From Onychomys torridus (taxonomy: Eukaryota; Chordata; Mammalia; Rodentia; Cricetidae), in contig NC_050460.1 of the NCBI RefSeq assembly GCF_903995425.1, positions 19,285,105 through 19,349,104 on the forward strand: a stretch of 64,000 nt of DNA, given 5' to 3'. The position numbers and the translations under genes are program-made. Shown here piece after piece: positions 31,873 to 43,362 of the stretch. The notes under the pieces were generated by a model. That model did not search any database. It had not been told where the DNA came from and was given only the letters and a program-made list of their open reading frames with translations. How positions within the stretch are numbered: the first letter of the stretch is position 1; every line of letters starts with the position of its first letter.

Positions 31873-32335
31873 AGGTTCTGACATTCCAGCACCTGCAACA
31901 GAGCCCAAGCATCTTCCTACATCTTTACAGCATGTTCAAAGCAACATCAGTAAGGACTGCAGGGGCAAAGACTTCACAGACGATCAGCAACCCTCCTCTG
32001 TGACTCTGGAGAACACTACTGCTGGAGAGCTGCCCTTCTGGAATGAGGGAAATCTGTCCTCCAGACCAAAGAGTGCTGAAGTGCCTTGACTGCAGCTCAT
32101 GGATAAGCCTTTGGGGCATCATCAAAGGGTCTGCAGGGTCTCTCTGAAGAGAGGCTATCATGGTGATGTGCCTGCCAAGTGGTATAAAGTGGACAAGAAC
32201 TGGAAACCCATAAAGCCTATGCAGTTCCTGGGAGATGAAGAGGCTGTACACTATGCCATTGAAGCTGTGGCTTTCCGGGCAAGGCTAAGAATTGAAGAGA
32301 GGCAGGAAGGTCGCCACCCCAAGGAACACTTTAGG

Positions 32336-32660
32336 TGTTTTATCAACTTGATATAAGTTAGGGTCATCCGGAACCAGGGACTCTCACCCGAGGAAATGCC
32401 TCCATAACACTGGCTTGTACAGAAGCCTGTGGAGGCATTTTCTTGATTAATGGTTGATGTGGGAGGACCCAGCCCATTATGGACAGTTCCACTCCTGAGT
32501 TCCATAAGACAGCAGGCTGAGTGAGCCATGGTGAGCAGGCCAGTAAGCAATATTCCTTGATGTACGCTGCTTCAGTTCCTGCCTATACTTTCCTGCTTTG
32601 GCTCCCCTCAATGGGGTGTCCAGTGGTAGTTGTAGTATCTCATATATGTCATCAGAGTAA
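32336..32660 (+). repeat. LTR-like repeat (1.4-kb family), 5'-derived short form
   Basis: TTTTATCAACTTGATATAAG, GAGGAAATGCCTCCATAACA and AGGCTGAGTGAGCCATGGTG are in the order of the family at 40073 and 49742. It truncates the open frame of the pseudogene at 31900. Confidence 0.75.
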
Positions 32661-32869
32661 GCCACTAATCTTACCTGCCCAGGTTAGGCTCCCTGGCTTC
32701 CTAGGACCAGATGCGTCTCCTGGTAGGCATCTTTGAGGCAATCCTCTGCCTTGCTTGTGAAAATGAACTATCCTTTGATCATGCACAAGCGTCTTTCACT
32801 GTATCTTATTCATGAATCAGGGTCTAGTTGCTTGATGCTGCTCAGTACTGATTTTGAGCAAAACTGTAC

Positions 32870-33244
32870 TGCTGTGGGATGTCTTTCTGTATGCTGTGAA
32901 TATATGTTGCTCTGATTGGTTGATACATAAAGCTGCACTGGTCTACGGCAAGGCAGCTTAGAAGCAGGTAGGAAATCTAAGTAGAGATACAGAGAGAAGG
33001 ACAGAGGGAGAGAGACACCAGCCCACAGCCCAAGAAGCAACAAGATGCCAGCCGGCTGGTAATGCCACAGCCACGTGGCAACTTATAGATTAATAGAAAT
33101 GGGTTAAGTTATAAGAGCTAGCTAGCAAAAAGCCTGCCATAGGGCATACAATTGATAATGAATATAAGCCTCTGAATGTTTATTTTATAAGCAGCTGCTG
33201 GACTGCAGGACTGGGCAGGACTGGAGAAAACTTAAGGCTATACA
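32870..33244 (+). mobile_element. solo LTR inside the processed pseudogene
   Basis: TGCTGTGGGATGTCTTTC start, GATTAATAGAAATGGGTTAAG and ATATAAGCCTCTGAATG landmarks, end near GGCTATACA. GTAC before and GTAT after may be traces of a target duplication. Confidence 0.75.
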
Positions 33245-33306
33245 GTATTAAGTCATTTTCCAGCTCAATATAATAAAGGAGTGGTGTACAATTTAAAAAA
33301 AAAAAA

Positions 33307-33701
33307 AAGAAAGTTTCTCTTTGTAAAATACTTGTGTAAACATAAATGTATTTATCCGCCCAAGATGGTTTGAGTATGTGTATTATATATTATAATTATA
33401 TTACCAGTAGTGCAAAGTTACTAAAATGTTGTGATTCTAAGAACAAAACTTGGTGGTATAAACTGTGTGAAAGCAGTAGTCAGTTTTGTTTTGGTTTTTG
33501 TTTTTTGGGTTTTGTTTTGTTTTCTTTCATATTTATTTGAGCACCCTCACAAAATAAGGCTAGAATCTGCCTGGAGCAGATGAAGCCATGAATGTGGGTG
33601 TTGACAGATGACTTGTTCATTTTGAGATGGTCGTTAAAACACCAGGGACAGTAGTTTGAAAGTTCTGTGCTAGTCTACACAGCAGCTCACCAAATACATA
33701 T
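33307..33701. other. no gene recognised
   Basis: About 400 bases, AT-rich, with a GTTTT-rich tract near 33485-33530. Confidence 0.45.
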
Positions 33702-33877
33702 AGCAAGGCCCAAAAGGTGGCTCAGCAGGTAAAGGCCTTTGCCACCAAGTCTGACAACCTGAATTCAATGCCCCGACACATGTGGTGGAAGGAGAAAACT
33801 GATTTCCCAGAGTTCTGCTCTGACCTCCACATGTGCACCATAGCATGAACCTTTCCCCTGTCCCCTACACAAACACA

Positions 33878-33914
<37 letters not shown>

Positions 33915-33917
33915 ACA

Positions 33918-33962
<45 letters not shown>
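33702..33962 (+). repeat. B3-like SINE with long CA array
   Basis: AAAAGGTGGCTCAGCAGGTA head, GTGGTGGAAGGAGAAAACTG, CTGACCTCCACATGTGCACC, then a CA array of about 80 bases (33880-33961). Confidence 0.88.
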
Positions 33963-35424
33963 TAATTAAACCATTTACTTAGAAGGGGTTATTTGATGAT
34001 TATTTATGTAAAGCCAACAGCACCATAGCCATCTAGAATCCAGTCCAGTTTGTGGAAAGTCCCTGGAATACGGACCTTGTATCCTTTGGTGGGTGATCAG
34101 CCCCTGTCTCCCAACTTCCTCACTGCTGTGATGAATGCTCCAAAGGTGGAAAGCAAAACCAGCCTTTGGATGGGGTCACACTTGTCCCTCCCTGGATGCT
34201 GGGAGGGTTGGGCAGTCTTGTGCTCCCTCACTTTCCTCCCATCTGTGAGGCAGGACTGTGAGGGGACTAGACATGATCATCCTCAGGTTTCCTATACAAG
34301 CAGAGCTCTATGATTCTTCTACCACAGGATCATTTATTGTCTCAGGTAAGCTCTTGCACCTCAATCAGAAGGCTTCCTTGCTGAAATGAGTTGATTAACC
34401 TGAGTCCCTGATTTGTAAGCACTGACCAGAGAAGTCATGAGTAGCCCATTACTTAGTTACAGTTGATTCTCAAAAACCTGTAAAGCAGTTCATTCCCAAA
34501 CAGACTTAAAACACTAATTATTTTCCTCTGCTCTGGATATACCTAGACTTTAAACAGCATGAGCAGAGCCCCGTTCTGACTTCAGAACCCATTTTAGGGA
34601 GGGTGGGACCTTTCCCTCCTATCTCTTTTCCTCCTTTCCCAGGGAAGCCTTGTGCCTGCTGAGTGAGAATCTGGAGCTGATGGTGATGTCACCATCTGCC
34701 AGGAGTTGGTGCCCCTGAGGTCCCAGTGGCTCCAGGGGCTCTGGTTACTGCCCGTGCCCCCGTCAACATGCAAAGCTCCCAAGGCTCCCCAAATATAGCC
34801 ACTCCTTCTGCTAGCATCTTCACTCCCTACTTCCACCAACCAGAAGTCCCCAAAGTTGTCTTCAACATTGAAACAGATAAACTTCAGTTGCTGTATTTTT
34901 TTATATACTGCATTCTTCTTGCTTTGCATATTTACTGTGGCAATCTATATTTTTCATATCCTTTGTAGATACAGTCAATTTTTAAACTATTTAACATGTT
35001 AATCATGGTTGTTTATAATCTATCCCTGATTGCTGGACAGTTGAAGAAAGTGTGAGTCAGTTCTGGTTGTTATTTTTACCAGGGCTTATGACCTCGGGTC
35101 ATGGTCAGCTTTTCTAGTCATTGCTTAAGGAATATTATTTGTGGGAGACCTGGGGATAAGCTTGTCACTTTAGTGGATATTTTTCTTTGATTCTATAAGT
35201 ATAAGAAGGAATCAGCCATTGGGAAGCCACATCATACAAATTCATGGCCTAAAGTTCATAGCCCATGAGGTATTCCTAATCTCTAATATTTGACCTATGG
35301 TCCCTTCCAACTGACATAAAAGAAAAACTCTTTAAATCCTGAAAGGACCTGGTTTGCACAGAAAATTATTTCATTCTCCTTAAAGGTCTTTCACCTGGAC
35401 GTAGATATCAGGTACTATTTTAGT
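33963..35424. other. 1.46 kb without recognised gene or repeat
   Basis: Open frames of 60-110 codons occur on both strands around 34050-34313 and 34594-34968, but I see no splice pattern, known domain or repeat. The frame containing PKVVFNIETDKLQLL (plus strand, 34726-34968) looks the least random. It could be another old retrocopy. Confidence 0.35.
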
Positions 35425-35850
35425 TAGATACGATTTCTACTGCTGTGAAGAGACACTAGGACCACAGCAACTCTTAGCAAGGAAAACATTTCATCGGGGC
35501 TGGCTTACAGGTTCAGAGGTTTAGTCCATATTGTCTTGGTGGGAAGTATGGTGGCACACAGGCAGACATGGTGCTGGAGAGGTAGCTGAGAGTTCTATAT
35601 CCAGATCACAGGCAGCAGGAAGAGAGAGCGAGCAATTGGGCCTGGCTTAAGCACTGGACACCTCAAAGCCCACCCCCAGTGACACACTTTCTCTAACAAG
35701 GCCACACCTTCTAATAGTGCCACTCCCTATGACCACCCCAGGCACTGACAACAGCTTCAGGGGACAGTGGACTCACTGCCCTTTATTCCATTTCTCAGTC
35801 CAGTCATTCTCCAGGACACTCAGCACTTTGAAGTTTTGGGGGCGGCGACC
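35425..35850 (-). repeat. LTR-like repeat (1.4-kb family), 3'-derived form
   Basis: GCTGTGAAGAGACACTAGGA, AGACATGGTGCTGGAGAGGT and CACCTTCTAATAGTGCCACT are colinear with the repeat at 37445. The stretch after 35771 (CTGCCCTTTATTCCATTTCTC) still resembles the interior of the long form near 38505. Confidence 0.75.
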
Positions 35851-36209
35851 TACGGGATTATGTGTGTTACATTTTTACCTGCTTTGAGTGGATAAGTTAG
35901 GAGAAAAAAATCAAAACCCCAAAACAAACTTGAGCTGGTTAATACCACTATAGACATGTCTATATAACTCTGAGCTGGAACTGGGAAACAATCTTCTCAT
36001 AGGAAAAACAATGCTACAAATAGATCCTCAGGCTCTGTCTATAAGTAAAATTCCCTTACATATTAAAAAGTTTAGGTTTTTTTTTCTGGCCACTTACTCT
36101 TCATGCTGTCTCAGTGGCAAAATGAGAAATCAACTTAATTATTATTAATTAAATTATCAACTAAAAAAATGATTCTCATCAGAGATAACCTCCATATACA
36201 GTTCCATCT
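35851..36209. other. no gene recognised
   Basis: About 360 bases of AT-rich sequence before the LINE-1. Confidence 0.45.
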
Positions 36210-37444
36210 TTTAGGCTTGTTCTATCTCATGTTTTCTTAAGGAATTGCCTTTTACAGTTAGTTGATACTTATTTGTTTGTTTATTTTGACCAATTGTGTT
36301 TGGTTTTACCCTAGGTCTTGGGCTATCTAGTCTCTGGCTCTTGGTTACCCAAACAGTGTTGGATCTGGATTCCTTCTCATGGAGTGAGCCTTAAGTAAAA
36401 CCAGACATTGGTTGGCTACTCCCACAAGTTCTGAGCCACCATTGCCCTGGCATATTTTGCAGTCAGGACAGATTGTCAAAGGTTTTGGGCTGGGCTTGTT
36501 CCGTGTTTCTCATTTGGGAGCCTGTAGAGGACCTTTCTTCAGCAAGGAGACTAGAATGTAGGGGTGAAGGCTCCATGTAGGCACCAGCTCCACTTCTCCA
36601 TGTTCAATGAGCTGTGTAGATGTTGTCTTTGGCAATGTCAGTTTGTGATGAGTAACCTTTTGTCTCAGCCTTAGCCTGGGTCGTTAGGGGAGTTCCATGG
36701 GACTTCCTTAGCCAACAACTCAATTGAATGCAATACAGACTGGAAGCCTTGCCTAGCTACAAGAGATGGCCAGTTGAGACTCTGTATCCCCCATTACTAG
36801 GAGTCCTCACTAAGCTCACCTTCATAGATTCCAGAAAGTTTCCATGGCACTAGGTTTCTACACGACCACCCCTGAAATGCACCCTAATTCCAGCCATCTC
36901 TCCTCACACTCTCTTCCTCTATTCCATCTCCCCAACACCTAATCACTCCCACACCACCCCACCACTCCCAGTCCACTAGTAAAATTTCTTCTATTTCCCC
37001 TTCCAGGGAAATCCATGGATCCTCTGCTAGACCCCTCTTTACCTATCCTCTCTGCATCTACAGATTGTAGCTTGGTTATCATTTACTTAATGGCTAATAT
37101 CCACGTATAAATGAATACTATATTTTTCTTTTTGTCTGGTTTACCTCACTGAGGATGATTTTTTTTCTAGTTCCATCCATTTGCCTGCCAATTTCATCAT
37201 GTCATTTTTTAACAGTTGAGTAATGTAACACATCTTCCTTATCCAGTCTTCTGTTGAGAGACATCTAGGTTTTTTGCAGTCTCCAACTATATGAATAAAG
37301 CCATTATGAACATAGTTGAGCAAGAACCTTTATGGTAGGATGGAGCATCCTTTGGGTATATGCCCAAGAGTGGGGTATAACTGGGTCTTGAGGTAGATTG
37401 ATTCCTAATTTTCTGAGGAACCACTGTGTTGATTTCCACAGTGG
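36210..37444 (-). mobile_element. LINE-1: ORF2 C-terminus and 3' UTR
   Basis: The minus strand holds the end of L1 ORF2 (about 37010-37444): frames at 37287-37475 and 37141-37323 read LLGIYPKDAPSY and MKLAGKWMELEKK, the C-terminal part of rodent L1 ORF2, with frame changes. The 3' UTR follows down to about 36210 (AGTAAAACCAGACATTGG and GGTGAAGGCTCCATGTAGGC on the plus strand). It is 5'-truncated at 37444, where another repeat adjoins, and is inactive. Confidence 0.9.
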
Positions 37445-38872
37445 CTGTCTTAGTTATTGCTATGAAGAGGTGCAATGATCATAACAACACTTACAAAGGA
37501 AAATATTTAATTGGGGTGCAGTTTGAGAGGTTTAGTCCATTATTATCATGGTGGAACATGGTGGTATGTAGACAGACATGGTGCTGGAGAAGGAGCTAAG
37601 AGTCCTACATCTTGATCTGCAGGCAACAGGAAGTGAACTGTGTCACTGGGCATAGGGGACCTCAAAGCCCATCCCCATAGTAATATACTTCCTCTAATAA
37701 GGCCACACCCACCCCAACATCATCACACCTCCTAATAGTGCCACTCCCTTTGGGGGCCATTTTCTTTCAAACCACCATATTTAAATCCCTGGTCCCCATA
37801 GGCTTGCAGCCATATCATAATGCAAAAATGCATTCAGTCCAACTTAAAAGTCCCCATAGTCTGTAACAGTCTCAAACTTATTTAAAAGTCTCTTCTGAGA
37901 TTCATGCAATTTCTTAGCTGTAATCTCTTGTAAAATCAAAATAAAAAAGCAGGTCACATATTTCCAACATACAATGACACAAGATATACATTACCATTCC
38001 AAAATGTAGGGAAGGGAGCATAGTGAAGAAATACTGGACCAAACAAGACTGAAAACCAGCTTGGCAAACTCCAAACTCTGCATCTCCATGTCTGATCTCT
38101 TCAGATCTTCCAACTCCTTTCAGCTTTGTTAATGCAACACACTTCTTTCTCTTGCTCCCTGCTAGCAGCTCTCCTAGGCAGGTATCCCCCGATTCTGGCA
38201 TCTCTAACATCTCGGGTCTCTAAGGCTTCTCCTTCTCAGCTTTACACAATGGCCTCTTTAAGTCTCCATTCAGGAACACCCCTAACACATGCCTGGCCTC
38301 AGCAGCTTCCCTTAGTTGTGGAGGAACATCCATACCCTTTCTTCTGCCTTTGACTCTAAAGCCAGAACCGCATAGCCAGAGCTGCCAATTACATCCTCAC
38401 CAGCTTTCTGTTTTCAATGGTCTCCTTCACTTCCTAGGCTTTTCTTTAATTCCTTCTTACAAGTTGGAAATTTAGCTGGGTGGGATCTTATCCTGAGGTT
38501 ACTACTCCCTTTATTCTATTTCTTAATCCACTTTTCTCCTTGAACACAGGATTTAGCTCCAATACATTTCATTGAATCAATTATGCAGGAGTCTGGAGGC
38601 AGAAGCTGATGCAGAGGCCACAGAGGGATGCTGCTGACTGGCTTGCTCCTCATGGCTTGCTCAGTCTGCTTTCTTGTAGAACCCAGGACCACCAGCCCAG
38701 GGACAGAACCACCCAAAATGGGCCAAGCCTTCTTCCATCAATCACTAATTAAGAAAATGCCCTACAGGCCTGCCTGCAGACTGATATTATGAAGGCATTC
38801 TCTCAATGGAGGTTCCCTCCTCTCAGATGATTTCAGCTTGTGTCAAGTTGACATAAAACTAGTCAGCACAAC
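37445..38872 (-). mobile_element. full-length 1.43-kb LTR-like rodent repeat
   Basis: On the minus strand the unit starts TGTGCTGACTAGTTTTATG and ends AATAACTAAGACA, with TG and CA at its limits. Its first 300 bases match the short copies at 32336, 40073 and 49742 (TGTCAACTTGACACAAGC), its last 350 match those at 4712 and 35425, and about 780 bases between are found only here (with a fragment near 35771). No frame longer than 98 codons is present. I know such sequence to be abundant in rodents but do not name the family. Confidence 0.75.
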
Positions 38873-39391
38873 TGCTACAACAGTATAATGGATTTCTATT
38901 TGATGTGGCTACAAAGATCATTTTCCTACAGCCTTATTTCTTTGTTTTAAAGGGGATTTCTTTGGAAAAAAAATTAAAGTGGTTTGGCAATAATTTGGTA
39001 ATTAGTTATATTGTGAAATGTGTAACATGTATAGATATATTTGTCTATTCTGTCTTCTTTCTTGGGCTTTTTTATCTGTGCAAGATGGCTTGACGACAGA
39101 GCAGTGTACACAGCTTTCCTTTGGGGATCTAGGTGGGAGGATGCTATTTAGGGAACTTAAAAATTATAGACAGATTTTAGCTTCAAGTCTAAGGAAAACC
39201 ATACTGGTGACAGCAAATGAATTTGAGCAGAAATGGAGCATTTAAAAATGACTTTTGCATAACTGGGAAGAGAAAACATCCATCCTTGCCTAGCCTTAGT
39301 CCCTTAGGGAGTTACTCACGAGAGTGTTTTCTAGCCTTACTGCCTGTGGAGACCAGAAAGGAGGTGATTTCTTCCCAAAAATTGTAAATAG
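38873..39391. other. no gene recognised
   Basis: About 520 bases of unclassified sequence. Confidence 0.45.
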
Positions 39392-39440
39392 GGGGACTGA
39401 GAAGATGGATCAGTGGTTAAAGAAAGCATTTGTGGTGCAC
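39392..39440 (+). repeat. B2 head fragment
   Basis: GACTGAGAAGATGGATCAGTGG is a B2-type head. The rest of the element is missing. Confidence 0.5.
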
Positions 39441-39837
39441 AGAAAATAAAAGGATGTGACTGTAAGACATTAGCAACTTGGAAAAGTAAGAGTGATGTAC
39501 TGCAGGGAGAAAGTGCCCCGTGAGTAGTGGCTGGTATATGAAGGAAAATGCCAAGTGTAACTGACTGAAAACACCCTCACGCACTCAGGTATCCACCAAT
39601 CCCCGCTCACGTTACTGGGGTAGTGGCAGTGGCGTGGGAAGGCCTATTCCCCTCTTTGAGTGAGTTAAGACTCTACAAAATTTTTGGAAAGGACTTCTGC
39701 TCTTTAGTTGGTTGCTACTAAGAATAGAAAATAACCAAGCCTACCTACCCAACCTGATCAAAAGACCAATCTAGAGTGATTTTGTGCTTTATCGTGGGTT
39801 GAAATAATCACCTCCAATTCTGGAACCTTAGAATGTG
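39441..39837. other. no gene recognised
   Basis: About 400 bases without recognisable features. Confidence 0.45.
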
Positions 39838-40525
39838 ACTGTGAAGGTTAGTCTTGGTGGCCAAGTTAATGGAAACAAACCTCTAGGCTTGTCTGTGAGG
39901 AATTATCTGGATTAGATTAACCGAGGGGGAATGACCCTGAGTACTCTTCCATGGCCTGTATATCTGGAATGAATATAGAGGAAAAAGTGAGCTGAATACA
40001 AGAATTACGTAGGTCCCTGCTTTCTGGCTCTGGGTCTGATGTGACCAGCAGTTTCCTGCTTTGCTGCCATCCTGTGCTGGTTAGGTTTTGTCAATTTGAC
40101 ACAAGTTAGGGTCATCTGGGAAGAGAAAACCACAACTGAGAAAAACTTCCCTCACACTGGCCTGTAGGCAAACCTGTATCGGCACTGTCTTGATTAATGA
40201 GACATGTTGAAGGGCCAAGCCCACTGTGGGTGGTATCACCCCAGGCAGGTGATCCTGGGTTGTATGAAATAGTAGTATGGACCAAGCTAGAAGAAGCAAG
40301 CCAGCAAGCAGCATTTCATCACAGTGTCTGCTTGAGTTCCTGCCTGGGCTGGCCTCAGTGATGGACTATGACTGAGACTTTATAAGCCACATAGTCCTCT
40401 CCTCCCCAAGTTGCTTTTGGTCATGGTGTTTGTCACAGCGACAGAAAAACAAGCTAACACCCATACTTTCCCCACCACAATGGCCTTTGACACTGTGAAG
40501 CCAAATGAACCCTCCCTTCCTTATA
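39838..40525 (+). repeat. rodent repeat opened by a second, nested repeat
   Basis: The host copy (39838-40072 and 40461-40525) runs AAGGTTAGTCTTGGTGGCC to TTTGCTGCCATCC, stops, and continues CCATACTTTCCCCACCACAA to GTGAAGCCAAATGAACCC. It is the family seen whole at 59626. Confidence 0.8.
40073..40460 (+). mobile_element. nested LTR-like repeat (1.4-kb family, short form)
   Basis: TGTGCTGGTTAGGTTTTGTC start and AAACAAGCTAACA end, so TG...CA. CCATCC before and CCATAC after fit a short target duplication with one mismatch, consistent with LTR-type integration. Confidence 0.8.
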
Positions 40526-40692
40526 GTACCAAAAAGATTTATTTTTGTGTATATGTGTGTCTGTGTGGGGGTGCCTGTCAGGCTAGAAGGGAGGTGTCAG
40601 ATCACCTGAGGCTGTAGTTGTGATCTACTTAATGTGGGTGCTGGGAACTAAACCCAGGTCCTCTGGAAGAGCAGCTCACGCTGACTGCAGCC
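40526..40692 (-). repeat. B3 SINE, minus strand
   Basis: AAGATTTATTTTTGTGTATATG, GTGGGTGCTGGGAACTAAAC and GAAGAGCAGCTCACGCTGAC. Confidence 0.82.
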
Positions 40693-40715
40693 CCTCCTTA
40701 AATGACTTTTGTCAG

Positions 40716-40888
40716 CCGGGCGGTGGTGGCACACGCCTGTAATCCAGCTCTCAGGAGGCAGAGCCAGGTGGATCTCTGTGAGTTTGAGGCCAGCCTGGGC
40801 TACAGAGTGACTTCCAGGTTCCAGGAAAGGCGCAAAGCTACACAGAGAAACCCTGTCTCGAAAATAAATAAATAAATAAATAAATAAA
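40716..40888 (+). repeat. B1 SINE with perfect 11-bp TSD
   Basis: CCGGGCGGTGGTGGCACACG to AGGCGCAAAGCTACACAGAG and an AAATA tail. ACTTTTGTCAG is duplicated at 40705-40715 and 40889-40899. A short local duplication (TTCCAGG twice) lies in its right half. Confidence 0.96.
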
Positions 40889-40974
40889 ACTTTTGTCAGG
40901 TATTTTGACAATACAAGGAGACAAGTAACCAATGCAGTAACTTATATAGAAATAGGGTGGATGCACACAGTCCT

Positions 40975-41280
40975 AGAGTGTGTTCCTACATTAGTCAGCC
41001 TTTTATCACTGTAATAAAATACCCAGAAGCAGTGAGATTACAGCAGGAGGGGGGGTGGGGTAGTGCTTATTTTATCCCTTGCCATCACAGGGCTTGTTTC
41101 AAATTTGGCTGGCTCCATTTCTTTGGGCCTGACAGTCCACGGACTATCATGGTGGTAGGAACGTGTAGTGAGGGAAGATGTTTCATGGAAGCGAGGAGGC
41201 AGTCAGGAGCCAAGGACAAGATCTACCCCACAAGCCATGGCTCCTCGCTCCAAACCTTCGGATGTACAGAAACAACCTGG
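40975..41280 (-). repeat. rodent LTR-like repeat, minus strand
   Basis: CAGCCTTTTATCACTGTAATAAAATACCC, quoted in part, and CCATGGCTCCTCGCTCC in the usual spacing. It is related to the outer copy at 49556. Confidence 0.5.
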
Positions 41281-41559
41281 GAGTAATCACATAAGTGAGG
41301 AAGGTAAAAAGGGGCCATTGAGGCAGGGAGAAGGAGCAGTAGAGAAGGGAACGGCAGGATATAGGAGGAGGAAGAAGTGGGAAAATGAGAGAGGCACTTT
41401 AACTGGGAAGGAGGAGGGAAGTCAACAGAAAAGAAGAGGAAGCCAGGGGATGAATACTAAGGGTGCTTGCAAAAAATCATAAGGAATATATATTACATAT
41501 ACATAATATACATATGTGTGTGTGTGTGGAGAGAGAGAAGGAGGAAGAGAGAGAGAAGG
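41281..41559. other. purine-rich and TG/GA simple sequence
   Basis: AGGAGG/GAAGAA-rich DNA (41300-41460), then a short TG array and a GAGAGA tract (41513-41560). Confidence 0.6.
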
Positions 41560-41672
41560 GGTGTCTCTGGGTCTCTCTTTGTATCCCTGGCTGTCCTGGA
41601 ACTCACTATGTAGATAAAAACTGGCCTCCTGAGTGCTGGAATTAAAGACATGCACCACTACACCCAGCTTCA
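41560..41672 (-). repeat. B1 SINE, minus strand, deleted
   Basis: CCCTGGCTGTCCTGGAACTC then GTGCTGGAATTAAAGACATG. The central 30 or so bases are lost. Confidence 0.8.
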
Positions 41673-41860
41673 TATTATTTTATATTTACCAAAATAATAC
41701 ATATAAATTTATGAATATACACACATATGTACCTTACAATATATACCCTATAAACATATATGTATATACATATATACACCCATATATATATGGGGTATGT
41801 ATATGTATGGGGTGTGTGTGTGTGTGTGTATACACACACATACATATATATGGTTTAAAT
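41673..41860. repeat. TA/CA-rich low-complexity tract
   Basis: Mixed ATATAC, ATATG and TG units. The strand can fold into hairpins of the TATATG/CATATA kind. Confidence 0.85.
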
Positions 41861-41984
41861 GAAATTATGAATTATGCCACTTAGGGTAATCATATTGCCC
41901 CCAAGAGCTATAGATTATCTAACAAAATCTATATAGTACCAGGCATGAGAAACAGGATTCTAAGAGATTCCAAAAACAATACAG

Positions 41985-42420
41985 GCTCTCAGTTGTCACC
42001 GAGAAGTTGAAGGTAAGTCCCCGTTGCTGAAGACACCATGCACTTCAGACCCAGGATGCAGAGGAACAGAGCTGGATCTTACCCAAAAGCCTCCCCCCTC
42101 GTAACACCGGAAGGGTCCATGCAAGCTGCCTAGGGAGGCAAGCATTCCATAGCCCTACCCACATGTAGTGCCTCTGAAGCGCAACTATGATCTGCAGGGG
42201 AGATGTTCCTGAAGGTTCACAGCTGGCTAACATTTAGAGAACTGACTGCGGGCTGCCCAGCCTCGGTTGTTACGTCAGTACACAACTCGTACTGGTCCTT
42301 GGGTCATCAGGGTCGATGAGACTGGTAAGAGCCAGAGGAACAGAAGTCTGCTGAAAGACTGAGGAGTCTTCTGGATATGGCAGGGGAGCTATACCCCATT
42401 TCTACCTGCCCAAGGGAACT
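41985..42420. repeat. possible unassigned repeat
   Basis: GAGAAGTTGAAGGTAAGTCC and GAAGACACCATGCACTTCAG have the look of a rodent retroelement internal region, but I cannot place it. Confidence 0.3.
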
Positions 42421-42476
42421 AAACTGATAATAATCTTTCTGATGCAAAAGATGACAAAAATTTGAGTGTATTTCTT

Positions 42477-42613
42477 TCTTTCTTCCTTTTTATTTTTGGT
42501 TTTTGGAGACAGGATTTTTCTGTGTAGTCCTGGCTGTCCTGGAACTCACTCTGTATAGCAGGCTGGTTTTGAACTCACATAGATCTGCCTGTCTCTGCCT
42601 CCTGAGTGCTGGG
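42477..42613 (-). repeat. B1 SINE, minus strand, with perfect 15-bp TSD
   Basis: GGAGACAGGATTTTTCTGTG to CCTCCTGAGTGCTGGG. TTGAGTGTATTTCTT is duplicated at 42462-42476 and 42614-42628. The head beyond GTGCTGGG is missing, so the copy is 5'-truncated at insertion. Confidence 0.95.
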
Positions 42614-42855
42614 TTGAGTGTATTTCTTAAACTTCATGAAACCCCTTACCGTGGTCTTAGGCACAATGCTCTTCACTTAAGATGACTCAAAACTAGAAGG
42701 CAGTAAGAACATTTAGGAAGCTTGCTATCACATTTAATAATGTTTGTAGTAGCATATATTAATTATACATAACAGGTTTCATTATTATGTTTTTACAATG
42801 TATTTAGATGATATTCACCAGAGACCCCTTTCTACTTCTGTGTTGCATGTTATAT

Positions 42856-42860
<5 letters not shown>

Positions 42861-42926
<66 letters not shown>
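42861..42926. repeat. TG microsatellite
   Basis: 33 TG units without interruption, likely polymorphic and Z-DNA prone. Confidence 0.98.
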
Positions 42927-43084
42927 GTATGCATGTATGTGTGATCTAATGAGTTTCATTAGGGTTTTCTTACAGAAGCACAGACACCTTACCAGTGGTT
43001 ATACCACAGAAGGAAGTATCAACTAGTGACTGTGTAGTAATACTAAGGGCAGGACCCTGTGAGTCTCTTCCCCTTCAATCAGTT

Positions 43085-43276
43085 TTTTTTTTAATTGAAA
43101 TCTAGTTCATTTATTATTTTTTTGTGTACGTACTTACATGTGCACATGCCACAACACGTTGTTTGAAGATCAGAGTTAGTTCTGTCTTTCACCATGTGAT
43201 CCTGGGGATTGAACTCATGATGTCAGGCTTGGCTGCAGATGTCTTTACCTGCTGAGCTATCTCACTGGCCCCAGTT
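43085..43276 (-). repeat. B3 SINE, minus strand
   Basis: TTCATTTATTATTTTTTTGTG, GTGATCCTGGGGATTGAACT and TTACCTGCTGAGCTATCTCA. Confidence 0.85.
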
Positions 43277-43362
43277 TGCTTCCTTAGAAAATAATACACT
43301 TCCACAATGCAACCCATTACTTTGTATGCTAACTTAAAAAGCTAATAAATAAAATATCACAG

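Larger units (their letters stand above)
31900..33306 (+). pseudogene. unidentified processed pseudogene, interrupted by two repeats
   Basis: A 78-codon frame (about 32099-32335) has protein-like composition, including KWYKVDKNWKPIKPMQFLGD and RLRIEERQEGRHPKEH, but I do not recognise the family. The part from 31920 to 32098 continues similar sequence in other frames with stops. At 32336 it breaks into a repeat, resumes at about 32661-32869, is broken again by an LTR, and resumes at 33245 with AATATAATAAAGGAGTGG, then a 13-base A run at 33294-33306. AATAAA shortly before poly-A is what a copied mRNA 3' end looks like. No clear target duplication is seen. A host gene exon is the alternative, but the A tail argues against it. 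Confidence 0.55.

Noticed and set aside
33722..33962. Cys-Val repeat frames on the minus strand
   Set aside because: They are translations of the CA microsatellite at the end of a SINE.
42808..43026. Cys-Val repeat frame
   Set aside because: Translation of the TG microsatellite at 42861-42926.
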